This document shows positions 1 through 6,119 of a stretch of DNA of 14,984 bases, one piece after another. Under the pieces are notes generated by a model. That model did no database searches and was not told the DNA's origin. It saw only the letters and a list, made by a program, of their open reading frames with translations. Position numbers and translations under genes: made by a program. The stretch covers positions 1 through 14,984 of the forward strand of contig JBKPAF010000093.1 of assembly GCA_046726275.1 (NCBI GenBank), in the 5' to 3' direction. Every line of letters begins with the position of its first letter. Position 1 is the first letter of the stretch. The stretch comes from DASXTW01 sp046726275. GTDB lineage: Bacteria; Actinomycetota; UBA4738.

Positions 1-1
1 C

Positions 2-277
2 GCCATGATGCGTACGCCGGACGGCCACGGCCGGATCGAACTCTCGCGATTTCTCGCGCCGCCTGTGGTCGCCGATCACCGGAACGCCCCGGTGAACGCT
101 CTGGGCTACCTGCGTGTCATGTTCGCCGTGGACGACCTCGATGATGCGCTCGCCCGGCTCCGCGACCACGGCGCGCAGCTCGTCGACGAAGTGGTCCAGT
201 ACGAAGACGTGTATCGGCTCTGCTACGTCCGAGGCCCCGAGGGCATTCTCATCGGGCTGGCCGAGCAAATCGGCTAA
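2..277 (+). CDS. VOC/glyoxalase-family protein, C-terminal part (5' end outside window)
   Basis: The reading frame is open to the left edge, so the true start probably lies outside the window; the ATGs at 5 and 8 are likely internal. The last 90 residues look like the C-terminal half of a vicinal-oxygen-chelate (glyoxalase/bleomycin resistance/dioxygenase) domain. The pattern is a beta strand (YLRVMFAVDD), a helix (DDALARLRDHGAQLVDEV), a tyrosine-rich strand pair (YEDVYRLCYVRGPEGILIGLAEQIG) and a terminal G-I-L-I-G-L-A-E segment. In this fold a Glu in the last strand is commonly a metal ligand, and the E of LAEQIG is in the right place. Such proteins range from lyases to dioxygenases, and the substrate cannot be told from this fragment. 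It stops with TAA. The next gene starts about 115 bp downstream on the same strand and could be co-transcribed. Confidence 0.75.
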   Translation, partial: AMMRTPDGHGRIELSRFLAPPVVADHRNAPVNALGYLRVMFAVDDLDDALARLRDHGAQLVDEVVQYEDVYRLCYVRGPEGILIGLAEQIG

Positions 278-391
278 CGCCCGACACGCGCTCAGGCGTC
301 ATTCCCGAAACGCTGGGGCACGCAGCCCACTCTTCCCCTGTCGAACTGACGGATGTACGGTGGGAATTCACCGACCGAAAAGAAGGAGGTC

Positions 392-1201
392 ATGGCAGAG
401 GTCAGGGTCAAGCCCGACACGATCGTGATGATTCACGGGCTCTGGATGACGCCTCGCAGCTGGGAGCACTGGAAGGAGCGCTATGAGGCGCGCGGCTACA
501 CCGTCCACGCACCGGCGTGGCCCGGGTTCGAGGTCGAGGTCGAGGGGCTGAACGCGGACCCTTCCCCGATGAACGATCTGAAGGCCGAGACGGTGATCGA
601 CTCCTACGAGGCGTTCATCAACGACCTGGACTCGGACCCGATCATTATGGGCCACTCGCTGGGCGGCGCGATGACGCAAGTGCTCTTGAACCGTGGCCTC
701 GGGAGCGTCGGGATCGGCCTTTCGGCCGCGACGGTCAAGGGCGTTCGGGACCTCCCGTTCTCCACCCTTAGGGCTGCGGCCCCGGCCCTCAACCCGTTCA
801 AGCGGGGGAAGCCCGTCCCGATGACCGAGAAGGAGTCGAAGCCGCTCTGGGAGCGGTACTGCGTTCCTGCAGCGACCCAAGTGCTCGCGGACATCGCGCT
901 CGCGAACATCCACCGGAGCCCACCGACCGAGGTCGACTTCGCCAAGCAGGACCGCATCCCGTTGCTATTCATCGGCCTCAGCGAGGATCACGTCGTTCCG
1001 CCCAAGGCAACGATGCACAACGAGCGGAAATACGACGACTCCGTCTCGATCACCGAGTACAAGGAGTTCGAAGGCCGACCACACTTCCCCGGGGCTCCGG
1101 GGTGGGAAGAGGTCGCCGATTTCGCCATCGATTGGGCTGAGCGTCACGCCGGACTCACGGTGGCTGAGCACGCGACCGCGGACGACCCTGGCGCTGGGTG
1201 A
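392..1201 (+). CDS. alpha/beta-fold hydrolase
   Basis: This is a 269-residue alpha/beta hydrolase, close to the usual family length. It starts with the first core strand and oxyanion-hole motif (TIVMIHGLWM, HG near residues 15-16) and has the nucleophile elbow GHSLGG with Ser89. The acid is probably Asp199 in the segment LLFIGLSEDHVVPP, and the catalytic His is probably His231 in GRPHFPGAPGW. The cap region (about 105-180) is short and helical. No signal peptide is visible, so it is probably cytoplasmic. The substrate is unknown: esterase, lactonase or haloalkane-type activities are all possible. ATG 392 was chosen because it places beta-1 directly at the N-terminus. AAGGAGG lies at 383-389, unusually close to this ATG (2 nt). 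An in-frame ATG at 353 would add 13 residues but has no clear ribosome site. The gene is convergent with the lipoprotein gene across a non-coding gap. Confidence 0.88.
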   Translation: MAEVRVKPDTIVMIHGLWMTPRSWEHWKERYEARGYTVHAPAWPGFEVEVEGLNADPSPMNDLKAETVIDSYEAFINDLDSDPIIMGHSLGGAMTQVLLNRGLGSVGIGLSAATVKGVRDLPFSTLRAAAPALNPFKRGKPVPMTEKESKPLWERYCVPAATQVLADIALANIHRSPPTEVDFAKQDRIPLLFIGLSEDHVVPPKATMHNERKYDDSVSITEYKEFEGRPHFPGAPGWEEVADFAIDWAERHAGLTVAEHATADDPGAG

Positions 1202-1270
1202 AGGAGCACCCAGGCTGTTCGCGGTCCACCTGCCTCGCGTGACACGGGAAACGCTAGCCGTCTAGGTACA

Positions 1271-1319
1271 TTCGCGAGCACTTGGGCACAAAGAGTGCCC
1301 TACCTTGGACTCTCGCGGA
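1271..1319. repeat. Nested inverted repeats in the hydrolase/lipoprotein convergent gap
   Basis: Inner stem: GGGCAC (1284-1289) pairs with GTGCCC (1295-1300) around the loop AAAGA. Outer stem: CGCGAG (1273-1278) pairs with CTCGCG (1312-1317) and can be extended by a U-G and a U-A pair. The structure sits about 70 bp after the hydrolase stop and faces the convergent lipoprotein gene, so it could be a bidirectional transcription terminator. There is no T-tract after either arm, so classic intrinsic termination is not well supported. The rest of 1202-1454 shows no gene; it holds a short tandem repeat (CCCCGGT twice plus CCCC, 1389-1406) and a small palindrome GGTCAGACC at 1428-1436. Confidence 0.45.
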
Positions 1320-1454
1320 AGAAATGATTGCGCGAAACAAAGCGGAGAGCGACGGTGCGCAGAAGAGTAATTAGTCGCACAGGAAGTACCCCGGTCCCCG
1401 GTCCCCGAGGCTTTGCTCAGAAAAATAGGTCAGACCCTTGTGGACAACTATGGA

Positions 1455-1790
1455 TTATGGAAGCTTGCAGACCTCCACCATCTTGGGTTGGTCTGTCGTG
1501 CTGCTCGTGATCGTCACGACACCGTCGAGGCCTGTCTCGATCTGGATCTCACTACTCTGATTGACGCCATCGAAGTTCCCGGTCACGGCTTGACCTCGTT
1601 CGGGAACGTCCGCTCCTCCGCCACCCCGAATAACGGTGTCGCCGATCCCGAAAGGGCAGACCGGCAACGTTGCTGGCGGGCTGAATCCGCTGCCGCCATG
1701 AGGGGAGATGGGTGAGGTGGAAACGACGGGAGGAGAGTGGGTGCATCCCATCAGGAGTGCGAACGAAGCAGCCACCAGCACGCGTCTCAT
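1455..1790 (-). CDS. Small predicted lipoprotein
   Basis: This 111-residue secreted protein starts at ATG 1790. The N-terminus is a short, classic lipoprotein signal: MRR, a hydrophobic stretch VLVAASFALL, then the lipobox LMGC with Cys16 as the lipidation site. The mature part starts with a Ser/Pro/Gly-rich linker. A compact, probably beta-rich domain follows (about 43-111), bounded by Cys45 and Cys108, which could form a disulfide. I do not recognise a named domain. It lies 52 bp after the stop of the anti-sigma-like gene, on the same strand, with no obvious promoter between. It is therefore probably the last gene of the sigma operon and may be an envelope component under that sigma factor. 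The ribosome site is weak. The same frame stays open upstream through the preceding gene, but that part is out-of-frame shadow. Confidence 0.7.
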   Translation of the reverse strand: MRRVLVAASFALLMGCTHSPPVVSTSPISPHGGSGFSPPATLPVCPFGIGDTVIRGGGGADVPERGQAVTGNFDGVNQSSEIQIETGLDGVVTITSSTTDQPKMVEVCKLP

Positions 1791-1842
1791 GGACTGAGGT
1801 TGCCCCTGGTGCAGGATCAGGTCAAGGGCCGTTGGTGCGCGG

Positions 1843-2526
1843 CTATCCGGAGTCCCAGTGGTTCGTCGTGAGCGTGAAGAGCAGCACGAAGCCGAGCTGG
1901 TTGTCGCACGGATCCGTACGCATCGATTCGATGATGGCGTGGGCCTCGGCCAGGTCGGCCTGGCTCGTGCCGGGCCGCGCCTTGAGCCAAAAGGCGATGG
2001 CGAGCCTCGTCCCCTTGATGTTGACGATCCACTCCTCCCGTCCAGCGTCGATCCGTCGGTAGAACCCGTCATGCCCGGCGACGGTGACCGCCCTCGCGCC
2101 GTCATCGGTGACGGGCCCCCCGACGTCTTGGATGCTGAGCTCGAGGTCACCTGATCCGTTTCCGTTGTGCATCCAACCGTCACGACCACCGCCGGGTCCT
2201 CCGGGTCCATCCCACGAGTACAGGCCCGGCCGGTTCCACCCGGGGCCCGGCCAGCCATGGCCGATCTCGCAGCGGTCCGGCGTCGGATCGACCGGGAGGG
2301 AACGCCCGGGTGTCGGCCCAGGGTTCGCTGGTCTGGGAGCCGAGGCTGTGAACGACCGAACCGCCATGACGGCTCCAACTATCAATCCCACCGCGACCGC
2401 CAGCGTCGCAGCCACCGTGGTGGCGATCCGCCGACGGACTCGCCTCCGGACCTGCACGGGCATCTCCCATTGAGCTGGGATGTCTCCCGCCCTATCGTGC
2501 AGCAGTTCCCGAAGTCGGTCGTCCAC
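1843..2526 (-). CDS. Single-pass membrane protein, probable anti-sigma partner of the ECF sigma factor
   Basis: The protein has a cytoplasmic N-terminus with a charged helix (VDDRLRELLHDRAGDIP) and an Arg-rich stretch (RRRVRRR). One transmembrane helix follows at about residues 34-56, then a Pro/Gly-rich linker and an extracytoplasmic domain. That domain contains two cysteines (about 86 and 207) that may pair. The arrangement matches membrane anti-sigma factors paired with SigE-like actinobacterial sigma factors, but there is no HxxxCxxC zinc motif, so the role rests on topology and position. Start choice: GTG 2526 has GAGGAG 8 nt upstream. An in-frame GTG at 2535 would overlap the sigma stop by 8 bp but has its purine run directly abutting it. 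Either way the two genes are translationally coupled. The outer domain has no recognised family and would be the candidate sensor. Confidence 0.72.
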   Translation of the reverse strand: MDDRLRELLHDRAGDIPAQWEMPVQVRRRVRRRIATTVAATLAVAVGLIVGAVMAVRSFTASAPRPANPGPTPGRSLPVDPTPDRCEIGHGWPGPGWNRPGLYSWDGPGGPGGGRDGWMHNGNGSGDLELSIQDVGGPVTDDGARAVTVAGHDGFYRRIDAGREEWIVNIKGTRLAIAFWLKARPGTSQADLAEAHAIIESMRTDPCDNQLGFVLLFTLTTNHWDSG

Positions 2527-2527
2527 G

Positions 2528-3040
2528 TTACTCACTCCTCATCACTGGACGCAGTCTGTCCATCCCCCGAGATAGGAGCGATTTGACGGTGCCCGGACGA
2601 CACCGCATCATCTCCGCGATCTGCCCCTCTGAGAGGTCCTCGTAGAAACGCAGGACGACTGCCGTCCGTTGGCGAAACGGAAGGGATCGAAGGACGGCCC
2701 ACACCGCATCCCGCTCCGTGATCTCCGGATCGGTCTGCACCGGCTGCGGCAGGGCGACCTGACGCTCTATATACCGTCGCTCCAGCTTTCGCCGCCGAAA
2801 GTACGCGTTCGCCAGGTTCACGATGGTCCGTCGCAGATACGGCTCGAGACCCTCGATGTCTCTCAAGTGACGCAGGCGTCCAGCGAGCTTGACGAACGCG
2901 TCGTGCACCAGGTCCTCGGCAAGCATGCGGTCGCCCGTTATGAGATAAGCGAGGCGAACGCCATCGCCGGCGTGACGCCGGTACAGCTCACCGAGCCTTG
3001 ATTCTTCGGTCCGGTTCTCTTCCACAGCAACCCGCATCAT
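2528..3040 (-). CDS. ECF (SigE-like) RNA polymerase sigma factor
   Basis: A 170-residue sigma-70 family factor of the extracytoplasmic-function type, with only regions 2 and 4. Region 2 covers about residues 16-83 and includes the core-binding/-10 helix AEDLVHDAFVKLAGRL and the arginine-rich end of 2.4 (YLRRTIVNLANAYFRRRK). Region 4 covers about 112-165, with the helix-turn-helix LSEGQIAEMMRCRPGTVKSLLSRGMDRLR that reads the -35 element. The start is ATG 3040 or ATG 3037; GTGGAGTGGAG just upstream provides a ribosome site. The frame is open a further 24 residues upstream, but that part does not look like sigma sequence. It is followed directly by the membrane partner, and the pair is the standard sigma/anti-sigma unit. 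The signal and regulon are unknown. I could not find a convincing autoregulatory promoter in 3041-3172. Confidence 0.9.
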   Translation of the reverse strand: MMRVAVEENRTEESRLGELYRRHAGDGVRLAYLITGDRMLAEDLVHDAFVKLAGRLRHLRDIEGLEPYLRRTIVNLANAYFRRRKLERRYIERQVALPQPVQTDPEITERDAVWAVLRSLPFRQRTAVVLRFYEDLSEGQIAEMMRCRPGTVKSLLSRGMDRLRPVMRSE

Positions 3041-3172
3041 CGGCTCCACTCCACGCCGTATACATGCACAGCTCGCCAGTTTGGTTGCTTCGAGGGCCGG
3101 TTTTCTGTTCACCAGACCAGAAGGGACATTGCGCGAAGCCTGACATGATGCTTTGTCCGCGGACCTAGATGG

Positions 3173-3631
3173 TCACGGGCTCGTCGGTCTCCACTCGTAG
3201 AGCGCATCGGTAGTTTGCTCCTCGTTCCCGCTCCCGTCGGTCTCTTCGATGACCCGGAGCCCGTGCCGCTCGTAGAAGCGCCGTGCCTGAGCGTTCTCCT
3301 GGAAGACCCAAAGACGGAAACCCGCCGGCATCCGTTCCTTGGCACATTGGAGCAGCGCGCTCCCGATACCGCGGCCCTGAAGATCCGGGCGGACGTATAG
3401 ATGCTCCACGAGGTCACCGTGCATGGCGATGAAGCCGCTGATCTCACCACTCGTATCGGCGACCAGCACCTCCTGGTCGCGCAAGACGGTGTTCGCAATG
3501 AAGTCGAACGTCTCCTCGTCGCTGTGGAGCTTGGGCAGAAACGTCAAAGATGCGCGAGACGCGATGAACACTTGGGTGACGCCGTCCGCATCCTCGCTTA
3601 TCGCTGGGCGAATTTGGACTCGTACGTTCAC
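3173..3631 (-). CDS. GNAT-family N-acetyltransferase
   Basis: A 152-residue protein with the complete GNAT fold order. The N-terminal strand/helix is IRPAISEDADGVTQVF. The central strands are VLVADTSGEISGFIAMHGDLVEHLYV. Motif A is YVRPDLQGRGIGSALL (about 80-94), with the Q-G-R-G-I-G pyrophosphate loop that binds acetyl-CoA. Motif B is NAQARRFYERHGLRVIEET. The protein is soluble. The acceptor is unknown; GNATs of this size modify small amines, antibiotics, amino acids or protein N-termini. The start is GTG 3631 with a weak ribosome site, and an internal start cannot be excluded. It is on the same strand as the sigma gene but separated from it by about 130 bp, so joint transcription is possible but not compelling. 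Confidence 0.88.
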   Translation of the reverse strand: MNVRVQIRPAISEDADGVTQVFIASRASLTFLPKLHSDEETFDFIANTVLRDQEVLVADTSGEISGFIAMHGDLVEHLYVRPDLQGRGIGSALLQCAKERMPAGFRLWVFQENAQARRFYERHGLRVIEETDGSGNEEQTTDALYEWRPTSP

Positions 3632-3835
3632 GCCGCGAGTATGGCCGGGTCACCGATCGATGTCTCGACTCTCGACCGTGGCTGCGGGCGAGCGTGTACG
3701 CCTGAGGAACGTTGTCCGCCGACCCACCTCGTGGACGAGCCGCCGCCTCCGGTGCTTGGAAAAGACGTAGGCAAAGGCGGCTCTGTAGTGAGAGATTTCG
3801 GCTGGTGGCGCTGCCCCCCAGGGGTGAGAGTGACG

Positions 3836-4150
3836 ATGCGTTTAGCGAAGCTGGGAGGATGGCTTGCTGTCGTGCTAAGTCTTGCCCTCGTTGCCCGCGT
3901 GATCGCCACCGATAATGCGGTAGCGATCGTTATTGTCACTCCCGCGTTGATCGGCGGCCTCGTTGCGGTCGCTGGCCCGCGAAACGCACAGCTCTCGAAA
4001 CGTCCGTTGTTCTCATCGGCGTGACGACTGTGCTCTGGCTGATCGGCTGGATCGGCTTGCTACGTCCCCTCGCTCGCCCTTCTGGTCGGCGCTGCCATCG
4101 GTCGAACGTCAACAGCCGTGACTGGAGGCAATCCGACGGCTGAGCAGTAA
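3836..4150 (+). pseudogene. Small four-helix membrane protein gene with two compensating frameshifts
   Basis: The frame begins at ATG 3836, with AGGGGTGA 8 nt upstream, and encodes two hydrophobic helices (WLAVVLSLALVARVI and AVAIVIVTPALIGGLVAVA). It then runs into a TGA at 4022-4024. In the -1 frame from about 3991, hydrophobic sequence with GC-rich third positions continues (TSVVLIGVTTVLWLIGWIGL) to about 4059. From 4061 the original frame resumes with YVPSLALLVGAAIGRTS and ends at TAA 4148-4150. One missing base near 3989-3991 and one extra base near 4060 would restore a protein of about 105 residues with four membrane helices. I do not recognise the family. It is either a decayed gene or a sequencing artefact. 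The 200 bp before it (3632-3835) shows no gene; a GGAAC motif at 3707-3711 is the only weak promoter-like signal. Confidence 0.6.
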
Positions 4151-4191
4151 TGGCTCGTATCGCGGGACCGGCACGTGATTCCCCAACGGCA

Positions 4192-4214
4192 TGCGTGAAG
4201 GTGCATTTCACGCA
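4192..4214. repeat. Perfect 8-bp inverted repeat (hairpin)
   Basis: TGCGTGAA (4192-4199) and TTCACGCA (4207-4214) are perfectly complementary around the 7-nt spacer GGTGCAT. It lies about 40 bp after the stop of the broken membrane gene, in a stretch without genes (4151-4366). It could be the terminator hairpin of that gene, although no T-run follows, or an operator. Position is the only functional hint. Confidence 0.4.
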
Positions 4215-4314
4215 CGCCGTGCGGAGAAAAGAAACCACGCATTCCGAAATGCCGCTCTGACCTGCGTCAAGAGATATCTGGAGCACTCCTGGGCAGCTGA
4301 AGAAACGGGATGTG

Positions 4315-4373
4315 GCGGTCTCGAAAACCGCTAGGGAGGCAACTCCCTCGTGGGTTCATCCCACCCCTACCGC
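4315..4373 (+). tRNA. Degenerate tRNA-Ser(CGA)-like remnant: anticodon arm, variable arm, T arm and 3' acceptor side only
   Basis: The anticodon stem GCGGT (4315-4319) pairs with ACCGC (4327-4331) around the loop CTCGAAA, placing anticodon CGA at 4322-4324 (serine UCG codons). A long variable arm follows, as in type II tRNAs: AGGGAG (4333-4338) and CTCCCT (4343-4348) with a GCAA loop. The T stem GTGGG (4350-4354)/CCCAC (4360-4364) is perfect, but its loop TTCAT is two bases short of the usual seven. Next comes a possible acceptor 3' strand CCCTACC and discriminator G. The upstream sequence contains no complementary GGTAGGG and no convincing D arm, so this is not an intact tRNA. The last bases overlap the 3' end of the L,D-transpeptidase gene. 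It could be a decayed tRNA or an attachment-site remnant of an integrated element. Confidence 0.55.
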
Positions 4374-5068
4374 TGAAGTCGCCAGTTTGCGCTGGTCAAA
4401 GGCCTGTTTCCGATCTCTCCCACGGTGACGGGCGTACCGAGGGGCAATCGGTTGGCCAACCAACGAATGAATCGGTCCGGTATGCGGACACAGCCGTGGG
4501 AAACAGCCCTTCCAGCGTCTGACGGATGAGCGGCGCCGTGGAGCCCGATGCGTCCTTCACCGCCGTCGAAATGTCGCAGGACGTTCGAGTGCGCAGACAG
4601 CGTGTAGGCGAACGGCCCAAACGGTCCTGGTTCGCGGTAGAGCCCGGTGACGTAGAACCGACCACGCGGTGTAGGGGTGTTGGGCTTACCGACACCGACC
4701 CTCGTCGACCGAACGACCTCACAGTTCCGATAAACGGTCAGTCGACGTGCCGAGACGCTCACATGAATGGCCCAGTCGGTTGCGGTGACGCGGGTGCCCC
4801 GAACAGGGATCAATCCGGTCGTACCGTTCGGTCTCACCGGCAAGAGGACCCGCCATCGGTTGCCCTCACGCCGAACAACGTCATAGACGCGGCCACTGCG
4901 CGTTGCGACAAGGGTATCCGGACACGGTGATGAGGTTACTGCCGGGCGGCTGGCGATCGCCGCAGGTGCTCGAGGTGCAGAATGGCTCGCGGGTGCGGCC
5001 CGATCGTTCCCCGGATGTGCATTGCACATCGCGAGCAGGAGCAGGACCACACCCGCGAACCAAGCCAC
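4367..5068 (-). CDS. Secreted L,D-transpeptidase (YkuD domain)
   Basis: A 233-residue exported protein. The N-terminus is hydrophobic (AWFAGVVLLLLAMCNA), a Sec signal or membrane anchor; the Cys is not in a standard lipobox because Met precedes it. An Ala/Pro/Ser-rich linker follows to about residue 50, then a small SH3-like stretch and the YkuD catalytic domain (about 100-216). The active-site signature is clear: HG at 177-178 and SHGCVR at 190-195, with Cys193 as nucleophile. These enzymes make 3-3 cross-links in peptidoglycan or attach proteins to it, outside the membrane. GTG 5068 starts 3 bp after the stop of the upstream gene, with GGGG 7 nt before it, so the pair is coupled. The shared operon suggests the VTICH-type protein works at the wall. 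The 3' end reaches into the tRNA-like remnant. Confidence 0.9.
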   Translation of the reverse strand: MAWFAGVVLLLLAMCNAHPGNDRAAPASHSAPRAPAAIASRPAVTSSPCPDTLVATRSGRVYDVVRREGNRWRVLLPVRPNGTTGLIPVRGTRVTATDWAIHVSVSARRLTVYRNCEVVRSTRVGVGKPNTPTPRGRFYVTGLYREPGPFGPFAYTLSAHSNVLRHFDGGEGRIGLHGAAHPSDAGRAVSHGCVRIPDRFIRWLANRLPLGTPVTVGEIGNRPLTSANWRLQR

Positions 5069-5071
5069 GAG

Positions 5072-5764
5072 CTACCCCGCTAGCTTCGGATCGCCGGCTT
5101 GCGCCTTGGCGACGGGAGCCTGAGGTGTCGCCTTGTCGCCCGACGACGACTGACCCGGGCCGGGAGTGCTCGAGATCTCGCAGTCCGCATAAGAGACTGA
5201 GTCTGACGCGAGCGTCTCGTCCCCAACGGTCATCGCGATCGTGCCTTCGAAGGCACCGAGGTTCACCGTCTGAGTCTCGCCTGCCCCCACGACGTAGTCC
5301 GTCCCATTGACCATGAACGTGACGTCCACGTTGGAACCGGAGTTGTCCATGAAGGCGGAGGAGACCTTGTTGTCACAGGTCCCCACGGTGATGGACCCGG
5401 TAGGGTTCGAGACCGGGGGCGGTGGCGGTTGGTCGGGCAGGTTGCACCCATTCCTCGAGATGGCCTGGCCAGCCTCGGTCCAGTTCTTGCCTGGGTAGGA
5501 GAAGGTGTCCCCGTCGACATCGGTGTACTCATAGGGCGGGATGATGTCGGCGCCATGCTCCGACTCGTGCCCCGAGTGCTGGTACCCGACCGACGCGACG
5601 TCCACGGTGATCGCGTGGTACCCGTTCGCCGCCGTGTCCGGTGGAATGGCGTGACAGATGGTGACCTTGTGCTCGGGGTTCGGCTTCGTGGCGAGGGCCG
5701 TGCCCATCCCGACGGCCATTACCAGCGCAGCAGAAGTCAGCACCGCAATGAGCGGCTTCCTCAT
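5072..5764 (-). CDS. Secreted protein with VTICH-type domain and low-complexity C-terminus
   Basis: A 230-residue exported protein. The Sec signal peptide is at residues 1-25 (probable cleavage after TALA). A histidine-rich domain with the KVTICHAIPP...HAITV...HSGHESEHGADIIPP pattern follows at about 33-107. This motif is common in secreted actinobacterial proteins and carries many His plus Cys37 and Cys107. A polyproline hinge comes next (PPPPP, 113-117), then a beta-sandwich-like domain (about 123-196) with Cys130 and Cys195, then a Gly/Ser/Pro/Ala-rich tail. There is no LPxTG signal or terminal membrane helix. The motif has no biochemical function known to me; metal binding by the histidines is possible. 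ATG 5764 has AAAGGA placed well upstream. It is the first gene of the operon with the L,D-transpeptidase, which suggests a wall-associated role or substrate. Confidence 0.75.
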   Translation of the reverse strand: MRKPLIAVLTSAALVMAVGMGTALATKPNPEHKVTICHAIPPDTAANGYHAITVDVASVGYQHSGHESEHGADIIPPYEYTDVDGDTFSYPGKNWTEAGQAISRNGCNLPDQPPPPPVSNPTGSITVGTCDNKVSSAFMDNSGSNVDVTFMVNGTDYVVGAGETQTVNLGAFEGTIAMTVGDETLASDSVSYADCEISSTPGPGQSSSGDKATPQAPVAKAQAGDPKLAG

Positions 5765-5785
5765 GTTGTTCCTTTCCGGTAGAGC

Positions 5786-5920
5786 GGCAATCCTCCGCAG
5801 CCAAGCCTGCGGTTCGGATTGCCTGCGCGGATTTCGCGCGGGTAGATTTACGCCTCGGTGGACACTTCACGGTCCTGGAATTGGAGGAGCCGGCGATTCC
5901 CCAACTCGGACACCGTGAAG
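5786..5920 (-). promoter_or_regulatory. Strongly structured 5' leader of the secreted protein / L,D-transpeptidase operon
   Basis: Read on the minus strand, three perfect stems lie in a row just before the ribosome site. (1) CTTCACGGT/ACCGTGAAG, 9 bp, at 5912-5920 and 5865-5873, encloses 38 nt. (2) A GCGCG/CGCGC hairpin is at 5825-5839. (3) A long hairpin is made of GGCAATCC/GGATTGCC (5816-5823 and 5786-5793) with CCGCAG/CTGCGG inside (5807-5812 and 5795-5800). The last stem ends about 10 bases before AAAGGA. Such a layout suggests a cis-acting RNA: riboswitch, attenuator or translational block. The segment reading CTACCCG..CGAAATCCG..CAGG resembles the 3' part of the c-di-AMP (ydaO/yuaA) riboswitch, which often precedes wall-enzyme genes in actinobacteria. 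The match by eye is partial and the canonical 5' part is not evident. No T-tract is seen. Confidence 0.45.
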
Positions 5921-6030
5921 CGGCCACCGAACGTTCATCCGGGCACCAGACGCGGGCGCATCCGGACAGCCGAACTTGGAACTGTCCGTTTCGGAGCCAG
6001 CAGCAGCGTAGCAGCCCGAGGCCACCAATG

Positions 6031-6050
6031 ACAACGCTACGTAGCGTTGT
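6031..6050. promoter_or_regulatory. Perfect 20-bp palindrome, probable operator of the downstream TetR repressor
   Basis: ACAACGCTAC followed by its exact reverse complement GTAGCGTTGT forms a gapless palindrome 70 bp before the tetR-like start and about 266 bp from the divergent secreted-protein gene. TetR-family repressors usually bind 15-25 bp palindromes next to their own gene. The position favours autoregulation and control of the tetR-Ppx/GppA pair. The binding is inferred; the palindrome is directly visible. Confidence 0.65.
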
Positions 6051-6119
6051 GGCTCGTGGGTCCAGAGGTCGCGTTTCTCCATCCGCAGGCAGTAGTACAA
6101 GCCCACATTGACGAGCGCG

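Noticed and set aside
1428..1436. GGTCAGACC palindrome near AAAAATA, reminiscent of REP or transposon-end sequences
   Set aside because: Only a single short copy is in the window and no transposase is near, so a mobile or REP assignment cannot be supported.
1791..2378. Upstream extension of the lipoprotein frame
   Set aside because: This part overlaps the membrane anti-sigma-like gene in another frame and is Ser/Arg/Pro-rich; the lipoprotein signal begins at ATG 1790.
4315..4373. Intact functional tRNA-Ser gene
   Set aside because: No acceptor 5' strand or D arm can be paired and the T loop has five bases instead of seven, so it is listed only as a remnant.
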